A stretch of 64,000 bases of DNA from JAJRVM01 sp963700515 (GTDB lineage Bacteria; Planctomycetota; Planctomycetia; Pirellulales; Pirellulaceae): contig CAVOXY010000036.1 of NCBI GenBank assembly GCA_963700515.1, forward strand, positions 62,001 to 126,000, read 5' to 3'. Below the pieces are notes generated by a model, which was given only the letters and a program-made list of their open reading frames with translations, searched no databases and was not told the origin of the DNA. Shown piece by piece: positions 10,008 through 19,662 of this stretch. The position numbers and the translations under genes are program-made. Every line of letters starts with the position of its first letter. Positions within the stretch are counted from its first letter, which is position 1.

Positions 10008-11006
10008 ATGATGCCACAATTTCGCAAAGACCCGTTGTCCGATCGTTGGGTTGTGTTCGCCGAGGGGCGCGACGATCGACCGAACGAATACGAACACAAC
10101 GGCCATCGCCGTCCCGATGCGCGTTGCCCATTTTGTGCCGGTCACGAGGAGGACACGCCGCCACAGATCGTCGCATACGCGTCGAAAAGTCGGGCCCGCA
10201 AGCAGAACGGCCGCGATTGGGTGGTACGAGTGGTGCCCAACAAGTACCCCGCCTTCCAGCCGCAAGGAGACACATCGCCGGTCGAGCAGGGCCTTTATGT
10301 TGGCTGTGCCGCCATAGGCACTCACGAAGTGATTATCGAGTCACCTCGGCATGTGGCCAGTCTCTCACAGCTGGACGACGAGGAAGTCACGCTGATGCTG
10401 CAGGCTTATCGCGATCGGATCCTCGCGCTGCAGCACATCGCAGGGTTTCGTTACGCTCTGGTGTTCAAGAACGTTGGACCAGAAGCAGGCGCATCGCTGG
10501 AGCATTCGCACAGCCAGATCGTCGCGATGCCGATGGTTCCCAACGAGGTGGAACGTGAGCTGACGGCCTCGCAGAAACTGTTTCGCCGCCACCACGGCTG
10601 CTTTTTCTGTCAGGTGATTGCCCAAGAGCGGGCGGATCGGCAGCGGTTTGTGGCCGAATCTCAGCGCTTTACTGCCGTTTGTCCGTACGCCAGCCGCATG
10701 CCCTACGAGATGTGGGTTCTACCGCGCCGGCACGCCAGCCATTTCGAATGCCAGGAAGACGACGCGCTGGCAGAACTGGCAGATTTTCTCCGGCAATTAG
10801 TCCGTAAGCTGGAGTCGTTGCACGGACAACTCGCCTACAACTACTTCATTCACACCGCACCATTTGACACATCGCCCCTGCGCCACTATCACTGGCATAT
10901 AGAGATTTTTCCACGTCTAACGACAACGGCAGGTTTTGAGTGGGGCGCGGGTTACTACATTAATCCGGTTCCGCCTGAACAAGCTGCGGCGATCTTGCGG
11001 TCTTGA
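10008..11006 (+). CDS. galT: Galactose-1-phosphate uridylyltransferase
   Basis: The product is 332 residues of the HIT superfamily. The metal-site Cys pair is CPFCAGHEE near residues 41-44. The nucleophilic histidine motif EHSHSQIVAMP (HxHxQ) lies near 165, a second CxxC (GCFFCQ) near 200, and the C-terminal HWHIEIFPR near 300. It exchanges UDP between glucose-1-phosphate and galactose-1-phosphate. Some planctomycete homologues of this length may use other hexose-1-phosphates, such as those linked to ADP-glucose, which would fit the nearby glgA. Substrate is therefore inferred from family only. Confidence 0.88.
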   Translation: MMPQFRKDPLSDRWVVFAEGRDDRPNEYEHNGHRRPDARCPFCAGHEEDTPPQIVAYASKSRARKQNGRDWVVRVVPNKYPAFQPQGDTSPVEQGLYVGCAAIGTHEVIIESPRHVASLSQLDDEEVTLMLQAYRDRILALQHIAGFRYALVFKNVGPEAGASLEHSHSQIVAMPMVPNEVERELTASQKLFRRHHGCFFCQVIAQERADRQRFVAESQRFTAVCPYASRMPYEMWVLPRRHASHFECQEDDALAELADFLRQLVRKLESLHGQLAYNYFIHTAPFDTSPLRHYHWHIEIFPRLTTTAGFEWGAGYYINPVPPEQAAAILRS

Positions 11007-11158
11007 GTCTGCAGTACTGGGTAGAATTCCGCGACCTTTCCGACTGGAAAAACTAGCTAAGCCAGAATGGCCGTGCCGATTACCATCAGGGCATGGGAAA
11101 TGAAGCCCGCGCTCGAGTGCCTGATTCGTTCCGTACCTCCCCCGACTTCGTCGCAGCG

Positions 11159-13327
11159 ATGACAAATCCAATCCGCTTCTGCTTGGTTCTCCACAATCAC
11201 CAACCGATCGGCAATTTCGACGGTGTCATCGAACAGGCGTATCAGAACAGCTACCTCCCCTTTTTGGAGGTATTTGAGCCGTTCGACGCGCTCCAGATTT
11301 CGTTGCACATCAGCGGCCCTTTGCTGGAATGGCTGGACGAACATCATCCCGACTACCTCGATCGCATCGCCGGCCTGGTGGCCGCCGGGCGGATGGAAAT
11401 CGTGGGTGGTGCCTACTATGAACCGATTCTGGCGATGATCCCGTCCCGGGATCGAATCGGCCAGATCCGGCGTTACACACAGTGGCTCGAGTCCCGCTTG
11501 GATGCCACCGTGCAGGGGTTGTGGGTCCCGGAACGTGTCTGGGAACAGACGCTCACCAGCGACGTGGCGGAGGCGGGCATCAAGTACACGGTGCTCGACG
11601 ATTTTCACTTCAAGAACGCCGGCCTGGTAACCGACCAGTTGCACGGCTACTACCTGACCGAGGACGACGGGAAAGTCGTGAGCGTGTTCCCGGGAAGCGA
11701 ACGACTGCGGTACTTGATCCCGTTTGCCGATCCTCACGAAACCGTCGATTACCTGCGCGACATCGCCGATCGATTCAGCAATACCGTGGTGGTATTTGGC
11801 GACGACGGCGAAAAGTTCGGAACATGGCCCGACACCTGGCAGCATGTCTATCAGGAAGGATGGCTGCGATCCTTGTTCGAGGCACTCACGGCGAACCGCG
11901 ACTGGCTGCGAACCACGACACTCGCCGAAGCACACACGGGAGCCACCCCCTGGGGCAAGATCTATCTTCCCGACGCCAGCTACCGCGAAATGACCGAATG
12001 GGTGTTGCCGGTTGAGCGGCAGTTGCAGTACGACCTTCTCACCCACGACATGCACGACCATGATCACTGGCCGGTGGTCAAGCAGTTCATGCGCGGCGGC
12101 TTCTGGCGCAACTTCAAGGTGAAGTATCCCGAAGCCAACGAGATGTACGCGCGGATGATGATGGTCAGCCGGCGACTGGCCGCCATCGAGCAGCAGGGGA
12201 CCAACAGCGAGCAGCTTGATTGGGCTCGTCGCGCGTTATATCGTTCGCAATGCAATTGCCCGTACTGGCATGGAGCCTTCGGGGGAATCTACTTGCCGCA
12301 TCTGCGCAACGCCGTCTACAACCAGATGATTGCCGCCGACAACCTGCTCGACCAGGCTGAAGGGAAGGACGAGTCCTGGATCGAGGCGACGGTGGACGAC
12401 TACAACTTCGATGCTCGGCAGGAAGTCCGTCTGGCCAATGATCAGCTGGTGTGCCTGATCGCGCCCGCCCTGGGTGGACAGATGTATGAGCTGGATGTGC
12501 GATCCATCTGCCACAACCTGCTGGCCTCCATCGCTCGTCGACCGGAAGCATATCATCGGAAAGTGGCTGAGGGGGAACACAATCACGATGCGAATTGCGC
12601 CAGCATCCACGATCGCGTGGTCTTCAAACAGGCCGGACTCGATCAGCGTCTGCAGTACGACGATTACGTCCGCAAGAGCATGCTGGATCGTTTCTACAGT
12701 CTGGACACCGACCTGCAGGCAGTGCGAGATGGCACAGCGGATCAGCAAGGGGACTTCCTGGGAAGTATTTACGAGACACGTATCCGCCGGAATCCCCATC
12801 GGGTCCAAGTTCTGCTGACGCGCGACGGCCACGCCAGCGGGATCCCGGTCAAGCTGACCAAAGGGGTGACCGCCCAGGCCGGTAGCTCGACACTCGAAAT
12901 TGCCTACATGCTGGAAGGGCTCCCGCACGATCGCACGCTGCATTTTGGCGTTGAGTTCAATTTCGCGGGCCTGCCATCACACGCGGAAGATCGGTTCTAT
13001 TACCGCGGGAACCAGCAGCGATTGGGGCAACTCCACACGGAACTCGATCTGAAAGAGACCCTCGATCTCTGCATGGTCGACCAGTGGCTGGGAATCGACG
13101 TCCGCATGATCGCCGACCAGCCGACTTCCTGGTGGGCGCTGCCGATCGAAACGGTGAGCAATTCGGAAGGTGGTTTTGAGCTGGTTCACCAATCGATTGC
13201 GGTCCACCCACACTGGTTCGTGCGCGGCGACGCCCACGGGCGGTGGAGCGTGACGATCCAGCTGGAGCTCGACACCAGCCTGGCGCGCAGCCGGATGGAC
13301 TCGTCGATCGGCGCCGCCGTGTCCTAA
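11159..13327 (+). CDS. GH57 alpha-amylase / 4-alpha-glucanotransferase
   Basis: The predicted product has about 722 residues. GH57 motifs are in order: LVLHNHQPIGNF at the N-terminus, GLWVPERVWEQ with the nucleophile Glu, and VVFGDDGEKFGTWP with the acid/base Asp. A C-terminal beta-sandwich follows from about residue 420, as in the Thermococcus litoralis glucanotransferase. The ATG at 11159 places the first strand right after the start. The upstream ATG at 11093 would add 22 unlikely residues. It acts on alpha-1,4 glucans and fits a glycogen role with glgA. Intact, with no frameshift. Confidence 0.92.
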   Translation: MTNPIRFCLVLHNHQPIGNFDGVIEQAYQNSYLPFLEVFEPFDALQISLHISGPLLEWLDEHHPDYLDRIAGLVAAGRMEIVGGAYYEPILAMIPSRDRIGQIRRYTQWLESRLDATVQGLWVPERVWEQTLTSDVAEAGIKYTVLDDFHFKNAGLVTDQLHGYYLTEDDGKVVSVFPGSERLRYLIPFADPHETVDYLRDIADRFSNTVVVFGDDGEKFGTWPDTWQHVYQEGWLRSLFEALTANRDWLRTTTLAEAHTGATPWGKIYLPDASYREMTEWVLPVERQLQYDLLTHDMHDHDHWPVVKQFMRGGFWRNFKVKYPEANEMYARMMMVSRRLAAIEQQGTNSEQLDWARRALYRSQCNCPYWHGAFGGIYLPHLRNAVYNQMIAADNLLDQAEGKDESWIEATVDDYNFDARQEVRLANDQLVCLIAPALGGQMYELDVRSICHNLLASIARRPEAYHRKVAEGEHNHDANCASIHDRVVFKQAGLDQRLQYDDYVRKSMLDRFYSLDTDLQAVRDGTADQQGDFLGSIYETRIRRNPHRVQVLLTRDGHASGIPVKLTKGVTAQAGSSTLEIAYMLEGLPHDRTLHFGVEFNFAGLPSHAEDRFYYRGNQQRLGQLHTELDLKETLDLCMVDQWLGIDVRMIADQPTSWWALPIETVSNSEGGFELVHQSIAVHPHWFVRGDAHGRWSVTIQLELDTSLARSRMDSSIGAAVS

Positions 13328-13376
13328 CGTAGAACGGAATTCATTCCGTTTACGCACCGCCCATCGCCCCCCACTT
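13328..13376. repeat. Single copy of the CGTAGAACGGAATTCATTCC dispersed repeat
   Basis: Immediately after the GH57 stop lies one copy of the element that forms a five-unit array at 39701-39990. It contains the near-palindrome AACGGAAT-TC-ATTCCGTT followed by a C-rich tail. A third, more diverged copy is at 56980. Confidence 0.85.
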
Positions 13377-13518
13377 CCTCGACGCCGAACGAAATCGCGT
13401 CCCAACACATCCGCGCACCGTGCACGCATGTCAACGACTAACACGCTCTGCTTCGTCCGGGACTGCCCCCGGACGAGGAGGCCGCTTTGCGGCAATCAGT
13501 GGGAAAAAAAAATGGGCT

Positions 13519-13554
13519 GACAAAAAGATCTGTTGGCCACCAGATCTCTTTGTC
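13519..13554. promoter_or_regulatory. Long imperfect inverted repeat upstream of a toxin-antitoxin-like pair
   Basis: The 14-bp arms GACAAAAAGATCTG and CAGATCTCTTTGTC, with one mismatch, flank the 8-base loop TTGGCCAC. It lies about 70-110 bp before the antitoxin-like reading frame. It could be an operator, since autoregulation is typical of such pairs, or a terminator. A similar T-rich tract (TTTTTTTGTC) recurs near 52190. Confidence 0.45.
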
Positions 13555-13626
13555 ATCCAATTTTCTTGTCCCCTTCGCGTTTGTAGGATTGGACCACCGT
13601 TAACGACCCAGCTTGAGAACCTCGCC

Positions 13627-13800
13627 GTGCCGGTGGAAGTGGTTGACGAAACGGGGCGCCGACTCGGGCATTTCGTGCCGCAATTGGCGACAATCGGCTC
13701 CGACGACTGCCCGTACAGCTCCGCAGAACTCGATGTGATGCGTGCCGAACAGGGAGGGCGTCCCTTATCGAAAATCTGGAGATCATTGGGGGCGAAATGA
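13627..13800 (+). CDS. Putative antitoxin-like small protein
   Basis: About 57 residues begin from a GTG: PVEVVDETGRRLGHFVP, then SSAELDVMRAEQGGRPLSKIW. The same pattern is seen in small planctomycete proteins encoded directly before RelE/ParE-like toxins. The frame stays open upstream (LTTQLENLA) but has no ATG there, so the true start is uncertain or lost. It overlaps the next gene by four bases (ATGA), the coupling usual for type II antitoxin-toxin pairs. Antitoxin function is inferred from context. Confidence 0.55.
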   Translation: MPVEVVDETGRRLGHFVPQLATIGSDDCPYSSAELDVMRAEQGGRPLSKIWRSLGAK

Positions 13801-14057
13801 GGTTCACGGTCGTCTGGCGATCCTCGGCAGAGCAGAAGCTGGCGGCGATCTGGACTGACACTGATGATCGTCAGGCAATTACGGACGCGGCGAACGCAAT
13901 CGACGTTCTGCCCCGGACAGAACCGACCGAAATCGGAGAGTCGCGTGTTGCGAACATTCGTATTCTGAACGTCTCCCCGCTTTCTGTGTATGATGACGTT
14001 CACGAACATGATCGGCTAGTGGCTGTGTGGGCCGTTTGGCGAAGTCGGACGCGATGA
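13797..14057 (+). CDS. RelE/ParE-like putative toxin
   Basis: The 86-residue product has the RelE/ParE fold pattern. It opens with a beta strand and helix (FTVVWRSSAEQKLAAIWTD), continues through ITDAANAIDVLPRTEP, and ends in the strands RILNVSPLSVYDDVHEHDRLVAVWAVW. The family comprises mRNA interferases or gyrase poisons acting in the cytoplasm. The ATGA overlap with the preceding small gene supports a two-gene toxin-antitoxin unit. Typical active-site residues are not clear enough to say which target it would have. Confidence 0.65.
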   Translation: MRFTVVWRSSAEQKLAAIWTDTDDRQAITDAANAIDVLPRTEPTEIGESRVANIRILNVSPLSVYDDVHEHDRLVAVWAVWRSRTR

Positions 14058-14222
14058 ATGCTGCCCAGCAAGCAATCCCGGTGACTCAACGGCGGCCAAC
14101 ATCGTCGTGCCCCCCTTTTCACCCCGCTGCTCCAGGCTACGTTATAGCCTGGGCGAACACGATCCGATACGATTTCCATCAGACAGCCGGGTGTCCCTTT
14201 ATTTTGTGATGGAAGTCAACTC

Positions 14223-15111
14223 ATGACGGCAAGTCCAACGCGGAGTTCCCGACACGGTCGTGCTTGGTCTGGTGCAGATGTCATGCGGCGCCGACAAGTC
14301 GCTCAACGTCGAACAGGCAATGGCTCAGATCGCCGAAGCCGCCCGGCAAGGGGCGAATATCGTTTGCCTGCAGGAGCTCTTCGCATCTCCTTACCCGTGT
14401 CAGGCCGAAGATCATGCGATGTTTGACCTGGCCGAGCCGATTCCCGGCCCCACCTCAAAGCGATTGCAGCAAGCGGCCAAAGAGCACACCGTGGTCGTGA
14501 TCGGTTCGTTGTTCGAACGTCGCGCGGCCGGTTTGTATCACAACACAACCGTCGTCTATGACGCGGATGGCAGCGATCTGGGGATGTATCGCAAGATGCA
14601 CATCCCCGATGATCCGCTCTACTATGAAAAATTCTATTTCACACCGGGCGATCTCGGATTCCGCACCTTTGCCACGCAGTTTGGCTGTCTGGGGGTGGCT
14701 ATCTGCTGGGACCAATGGTTTCCCGAAGCAGCGCGATTGATGGCCTTGCAGGGAGCCGAAATCCTGTTTTATCCTACGGCCATCGGCTGGCTCGCACAGG
14801 AGAAAGACCAGTTCGGCGAGAGCCAGCGCAGTGCCTGGGAGACGGTCATGCGAGCGCATGCCATTGCCAATGGAGCGTTCGTGGCAGCAGCCAACCGAGT
14901 TGGTCAGGAGGGACAGCTGGAATTCTGGGGTTCCTCGTTTGTGGCGGATCCCTACGGTAATGTGCTGGAGCGAGCCGCCTGCGACACGCCGCAACTGCTG
15001 CTTGTCCCTTGTCAGCGCAGTCTGGTGGAGACCGCCCGCACACATTGGCCGTTTTTGCGAGATCGTCGCATCGACGCCTACGGTGACCTGCTGCGGCGCT
15101 TCGTCGATTGA
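14223..15111 (+). CDS. aguB: N-carbamoylputrescine amidase (nitrilase family), one frameshift at the N-terminus
   Basis: The nitrilase triad is visible as Glu in CLQELFASPYP, Lys in MYRKMHIPDD and Cys in VAICWDQWFPE. The sequence matches N-carbamoylputrescine amidases, which release putrescine, CO2 and ammonia. ATG at 14223 begins MTASPTRSS, and dropping one C from the CCC at 14248-14250 joins this to DTVVLGLVQMSC. Without the correction translation would have to start at GTG 14260. The next gene is agmatine deiminase, so the pair would convert agmatine to putrescine. Confidence 0.9.
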
Positions 15112-15352
15112 AGGTCGCGTCAGCGTCAGACAACAAAAGAAGGCAGGTCGCTTAACGCGGTCCCTGCCCGCCAAGAAACAAGGGTACCGAGAATTCGCAA
15201 TCCGAAACAAATACAGAACCCCAACGTCGGCCTGTGGCCACAACCAAGACGCGAACGTGCGGCAAATCTTGCCGAAGCTGCTGCGACGGGACGTCGCATG
15301 CCACGAACCGGTGTGCCTCCCACACGCGAGAACTTTTGAGGCGGCGAGCCAC

Positions 15353-16404
15353 ATGAATGCAAATGACGCAGCACTCCCTCTGACTTGCCGCTGGCCCGCC
15401 GAATGGGAACCACACGCAGCCACCTGGATCGCCTGGCCGCACAACCGAGCCACCTGGCCGCAGCGGTTTGAACCGATTCCCGGCTGCTTCGCGGACATCA
15501 TCCGGTGCTCGCTCGTTTCGAACCGGTGCAGGTACTCGCGGGTGGAGAGAGCGTCATGGACCAGGCAGCAGGCCATGGTCGGCAACCTGGCCAACGTCAC
15601 GCTTACACGATATCCCTACCAACGACGCCTGGATCCGCGACTATGGCCCGACGTTCCTGCAGGGGCCTGCTGAGCGTGACCTGTCGATCATCGATTGGCA
15701 GTTCAATTCATGGGGCGAGAAGTACGGTCCCTGGGATCTCGACAATGCCGCCGGGGAGCAGGATCGCCGAGCGACTGGGTCTGGGCCGTTTCTCGCCCGG
15801 CATCGTGCTGGAAGGAGGATCGATCGACGGCAATGGTGCTGGCCTGGTGCTGACTTCCGAATCGTGTCTGCTCGAACCGCACCGTAATCCCGGGCTGAGC
15901 CGACAGGACATTGAGAATATCCTCATGCAGTACCTGGGCGCATCAAAAATAATCTGGATCGCGGGAGGCCCCCTGGCGGGCGACGATACTGACGGACACA
16001 TCGACCAACTGGCTCGCTTCGTCTCCCCCACCAAGATCGTCGTGGCCGTCGAGAACGATCCTCGCGACGTCAACTACCAGCCACTGCGCACGAACCTGCG
16101 CATGCTCCAGACGTACTGCCAGCAGCGGGACGAAGCACTCGAGATCATCCCGTTGCCGATGCCTCAACCGATCTTCATCGAGGAGCAACGAGTGCCGGCC
16201 AGTTACTGCAACTTCTATATCGCCAACGGGTGCGTGTTAGTGCCCTTGTTCGATGATCCGGCCGACGAAGAGGCCTGCTACATCCTCCAGACACTCTTTC
16301 CCGACCGGGAGATCGTTGGACTGCCAGGCGCGATCTCATCTGGGGACTCGGGAGCTATGCACTGCATGACGCAGCAACAACCGGCCGGGCAGATCACATC
16401 CTGA
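15353..16404 (+). CDS. aguA: Agmatine deiminase, four frameshifts
   Basis: Conserved blocks of the agmatine deiminase / peptidyl-arginine deiminase family lie in successive frames: WPAEWEPHAATWIAWPHN, then LARFEPVQVLAGGE, MVGNLANVTL, HDIPTNDAWIRDYGPTF, and RIAERLGLGRFSPGIVLEGGSI through to the stop. The catalytic Cys is in GAMHCMTQQQP near the C-terminus. Shifts fall near 15503 (missing base), 15541-15580, 15600-15610 and 15760 (extra bases). The reconstructed length is near 350 residues, normal for the family. It hydrolyses agmatine to N-carbamoylputrescine, the substrate of the preceding gene. It may be a true pseudogene if the shifts are real. Confidence 0.8.
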
Positions 16405-16513
16405 TACGATCTTGCTGCGAGATGGATGACGCGTCGCGTCGCAGGCGTTGCTTAAGCCCTCCTGATCGCCAGTTGGACCGACGTGCCTCATGTTGGCTGC
16501 GAAGCTAAACGGA

Positions 16514-17304
16514 TCAAGTTGTGGGGAACGACTGCAATTGTCTCAGGATGCCATCGATGCTGGGAAACAAATCGGTGAGCACCTCGGTGGGCGTCATGTG
16601 CTGCTGGTCAGCGTCCTGGACGATGCCGCAAACCAGGCGGTTGTCATACGGCACGGTACCCACCAGTGGAATCCCCTGCAGTGATGTCTTCACGGCTTCG
16701 AGGTCCGTGTGGTCCTGCACGCGGTTCACCACCGCGGCCAAGTTCTTGATGCCGATGTCCTCGGCAAGCGTGCGTACGCGAAGCGCGGTTTGAATACTCC
16801 AGGGGCCGTCGTCGACCACTACCAGCAGGGCGTCCATCGATTGGGCGGTCGCCCTCCCCAGATGTTCGATGCCGGCGTCCATATCCATGATCAAAGCGTC
16901 GTCCGAGGCCAGGGTGACGTGCGCCAGCAACGCTTTGATCAACGCCGATGCGGGGCAGATGCAACCGGCTCCGCCGCGTATGACGCCACCGATGGCGAGA
17001 AGACGAACGTTCCCGACTTTCTGTGAGTATTCGTCGGGAATGTCATCGACCTTGGGATTCAACTTGAAGTACCCGCCATAGGCATCCTTGGCACCGGTCC
17101 GCTCGGTGATGAGATCCCTCATTTCCGCCAGGAAGACGGGGTACCGCTCCGGGGGCAAGCCGAAGGCGGACGCCAAGTTCGCGTCCGGGTCGGCGTCGAT
17201 CGCAATCACGTTCTGCCCTTTGAGCCCCAGACGGCCGCCAACATCGCTGACAACGTTGTCTTGCCGACCCCACCTTTACCGGTGACTGCGATCTTCATGG
17301 TCAT
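16514..17304 (-). CDS. cooC: CooC-type nickel-insertion ATPase, one frameshift
   Basis: This is a MinD/ParA-like P-loop ATPase that matures carbon monoxide dehydrogenase. ATG at 17304 or 17298 gives MKIAVTGKGGVGKTTLSAM, the deviant Walker A. A missing base near 17232-17237 shifts the frame, after which IAIDADPDANLASAFGLP follows. The CxC nickel/dimer motif is in GCICPASALIKALL. The remainder (IMDMDAGIEHLGR, VVNRV) matches CooC. It is transcribed away from the CODH/ACS operon and is the first of two such ATPases in the window. Confidence 0.85.
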
Positions 17305-17823
17305 TGTCCGATACATTTCCAAAAAAGCAAAGTCAATGCCGAGGAGACCATCGAGGGTACTTCAATAATCTAACCGGGAATCGCCGCGGCGAGAAGTAAA
17401 AAGTCCCCAGCTAGCGAATCGTGTCGGGCGATAACATACTCCGCAACCGGTCGACCAAGGAGTCGCCGCGGGCGGCTGCCGCCGTATCACACGCGGCGCC
17501 GTCGAAAAGCGGATAGATGGGTGCGTTGGCGTGCCACCGAGGATGTGATTTCTAATTCTCCATCAGATCAGATTCGAATAATACTCTCTGCGGATCCAGT
17601 GCGCATCCTGATTGACGCGACCACTCAAACATCGGTAGAATCTTTTTCGCTTCCATCCTGCGTTGCTCTGGGAACACTGGTTTTTTTGATAAAAGTGCTT
17701 GTATTGTCTGCCCGTTGTTGTCACACAGTGGACTTAACGCGAATCGGGCGGAGCATTGTCGGACGCTCAGTGATACTGGCGTGCTGTGAAAATTATCACA
17801 ATCAATGATGGAAGGGCTGTCTG
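17305..17823. other. Divergent intergenic region, locally A+T-rich
   Basis: These 519 bp separate cooC (minus) from the MocA-like gene (plus). The last 150 bp are richer in A and T than the surroundings (TTTTTTTGATAAAAGTGC around 17681, AAAATTATCACAATCAATG near 17790), which suits promoters. A 95-codon frame at 17521 has no recognisable similarity and was not called. Confidence 0.45.
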
Positions 17824-18828
17824 ATGGCGGGTCAAATAGGTGTGGGCGTTGTGGGGCTCGGCTTTGTTGGAGCGGGTGCCCACTTGCATGCGTTTAACGC
17901 GTTGAAGCAGGCCAATCTGGTTGCCGTCTGCGACTTGAATGAGGGGACGTTGGAGAAGAAGGCGAAACGTCACAACGTGCCAGCGAAATACACCGACTTT
18001 GAAAAAATGCTGCAGGACCCGAATGTCGATGCCGTGGTTGTCTCGGTGCCGACGGACCATCACGCGGCAATCGCCATCGCCGCGCTGCAGGCCGGCAAGC
18101 ATGTGATCTGTGAGATGCCGTTTGCGCCGACCATGGACGAGGTCGACAAGATGCTCGTGGCGGCCAAGGCATCGGGCAAGATTTTGATGCCCAGCTTGAA
18201 TTTTCGCTTCACGCCCAATTACGTGAAGGCCAAGCAGTTGATCGATGCGGGCGAATTGGGCGCGGTCAAGGCGGTCATGTATCGAGAGTGGATTCCGGCG
18301 GCCGACTTGGCCGCTCAATGGCCACCAGGCTGCTGGGTTTGGAACCTGGAAAAGACGGGCGGACCTCTCTTCACTCTGGCTGTCTGGTCGATTGACCTCA
18401 TGCGGTGGCTGACCAAATCCGACTTCGAAGAGGTCGACCCCGTTTGCCAGCACTTTCCGATTGAGGAGTTGGGTGGGACTTTGGGTTACAATGCGTATGT
18501 GAATTACAAGTTCCCGGGGGGCGTGGTGGGCAACCTGCAGACCAGTGGCGCTGTGGCCCGGGCGTGCAGCACATCCGTCCTGGAGGTGATTGGCGACAAC
18601 ACGCGGTCGATCAAGGCCAACTGGAACAATGAAATTACTTTGTTCGGCGAAGATCCGGACACGCAGTATTGGCAATTCCGGGAACATGGTGGCCATCGCA
18701 TGTGGGGCCACATGCAGATGGACGAACATTTCTGTGAGTGTGTTCTGGAAGGCCGCCAGCCGTCGATTTCGCCGGAAGACGGCCGGCGGGCCGTCGAAAT
18801 TTCCTTGAAAATCGTCGGCAAATTGTAA
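17824..18828 (+). CDS. Gfo/Idh/MocA-family protein lacking the EKP lysine
   Basis: The 334-residue product is intact. The N-terminal NAD(P)-binding Rossmann motif is GVVGLGFVGAGAHLHA, followed by the usual C-terminal alpha/beta domain. The family's catalytic EKP motif reads CEMPFAPTMDE, so the lysine is methionine here. It may use another residue, bind substrate without turnover, or have changed chemistry. It lies between cooC and the CODH operon, about 830 bp upstream of cooS. That gap and the separate leader argue against a role in CO metabolism. Confidence 0.85.
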   Translation: MAGQIGVGVVGLGFVGAGAHLHAFNALKQANLVAVCDLNEGTLEKKAKRHNVPAKYTDFEKMLQDPNVDAVVVSVPTDHHAAIAIAALQAGKHVICEMPFAPTMDEVDKMLVAAKASGKILMPSLNFRFTPNYVKAKQLIDAGELGAVKAVMYREWIPAADLAAQWPPGCWVWNLEKTGGPLFTLAVWSIDLMRWLTKSDFEEVDPVCQHFPIEELGGTLGYNAYVNYKFPGGVVGNLQTSGAVARACSTSVLEVIGDNTRSIKANWNNEITLFGEDPDTQYWQFREHGGHRMWGHMQMDEHFCECVLEGRQPSISPEDGRRAVEISLKIVGKL

Positions 18829-19662
18829 GGTGCGTTCGAACGGATGCTGCGCCGTCCGAGGGGTCGGCGAAGGCTGTGCCTGCCAGAGGATGCTGGCGGG
18901 CACCACGGGGAAGTGCGCAACGACGCGAAGCGATTTCGATCGTTGTCCCGTGCGGGAGGGTTATCGGACTGCGGCAACGAGTGTAGGGATGACTCATTAC
19001 AGGATGTTGGTCGCCATCTTGTGGTGCGCAGAGAATTGCCGCAAAAAGCTTGTCGATGGCCCTTAATATTGGTAAGGGTATACAAGGTGATGGCAACCGT
19101 GATACAGCGAGGGAGCATCTAGCAAGACCAGGTAGCCGGGGGAACGGCGATCCTGATAGCGGACGACCATATTTGCCGATCCGGACTTAGAAGAGTTTGG
19201 TCAATAGGCTTGTTTGGTGGTTGTTGACGTCCCCGTACTGGCGACGTGATCATGTGTGGCACACCGGGAATTCTCTTGTGCTCGCAGGTCATCGTGGCTC
19301 GATGGGGAAGTGCACCCTTCGATTGTTCGTCTGTGGTACCTCGCCATGTCGCCACAACGAAATGGGCTGCGGCGGTTCAATGCGCTAATTTCCCGTCGTC
19401 ATTGGTGGGACGGGAAAAGACGGGCGCTCATTGTACGCCCCGCTCAATGGCATAAATCGGCCGAGTTCTTGTTCCCGTTCTGGGACGGCGGCAATCTCGC
19501 GAGCGAAGAGTTCGCCGTTTCTTCGCGTTGTTTCCGTCGGTTGGATCTGTTCAAGGGTTACAGCGCGCGCCGCTGGGCGTGTGTCACGCAAAATGAGCGA
19601 CGATCTTCGGGCGGACAACTGCGCCGCTTCGTTACTTCGTGCGCTTCCTGGGAGAACTTATT
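18829..19662. promoter_or_regulatory. 830-bp leader region before the CODH/ACS operon
   Basis: I find no supportable gene. There are two stem-loops. At 18876-18903 the arms are GTGCCTGCCAG and CTGGCGGGCAC (one G-U pair) around a 6-base loop, 48 bp after the previous stop. At 19389-19417 perfect 9-bp arms TTTCCCGTC and GACGGGAAA flank an 11-base loop. The first may end the MocA transcript. The second lies 246 bp before the cooS start and could be an operator or attenuator. I see no cobalamin-riboswitch consensus. A 136-codon frame at 19256 has no recognisable features. Confidence 0.45.

Noticed and set aside
11057..12067. Long minus-strand frame (336 codons) opposite the GH57 gene
   Set aside because: It is the antisense shadow of a strongly supported GH57 gene with intact motifs.
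18841..18990. Possible cobalamin riboswitch after the MocA-like gene, suggested by the GC-rich paired segments
   Set aside because: The B12-box and the conserved core segments are absent. Only a simple hairpin is clear.
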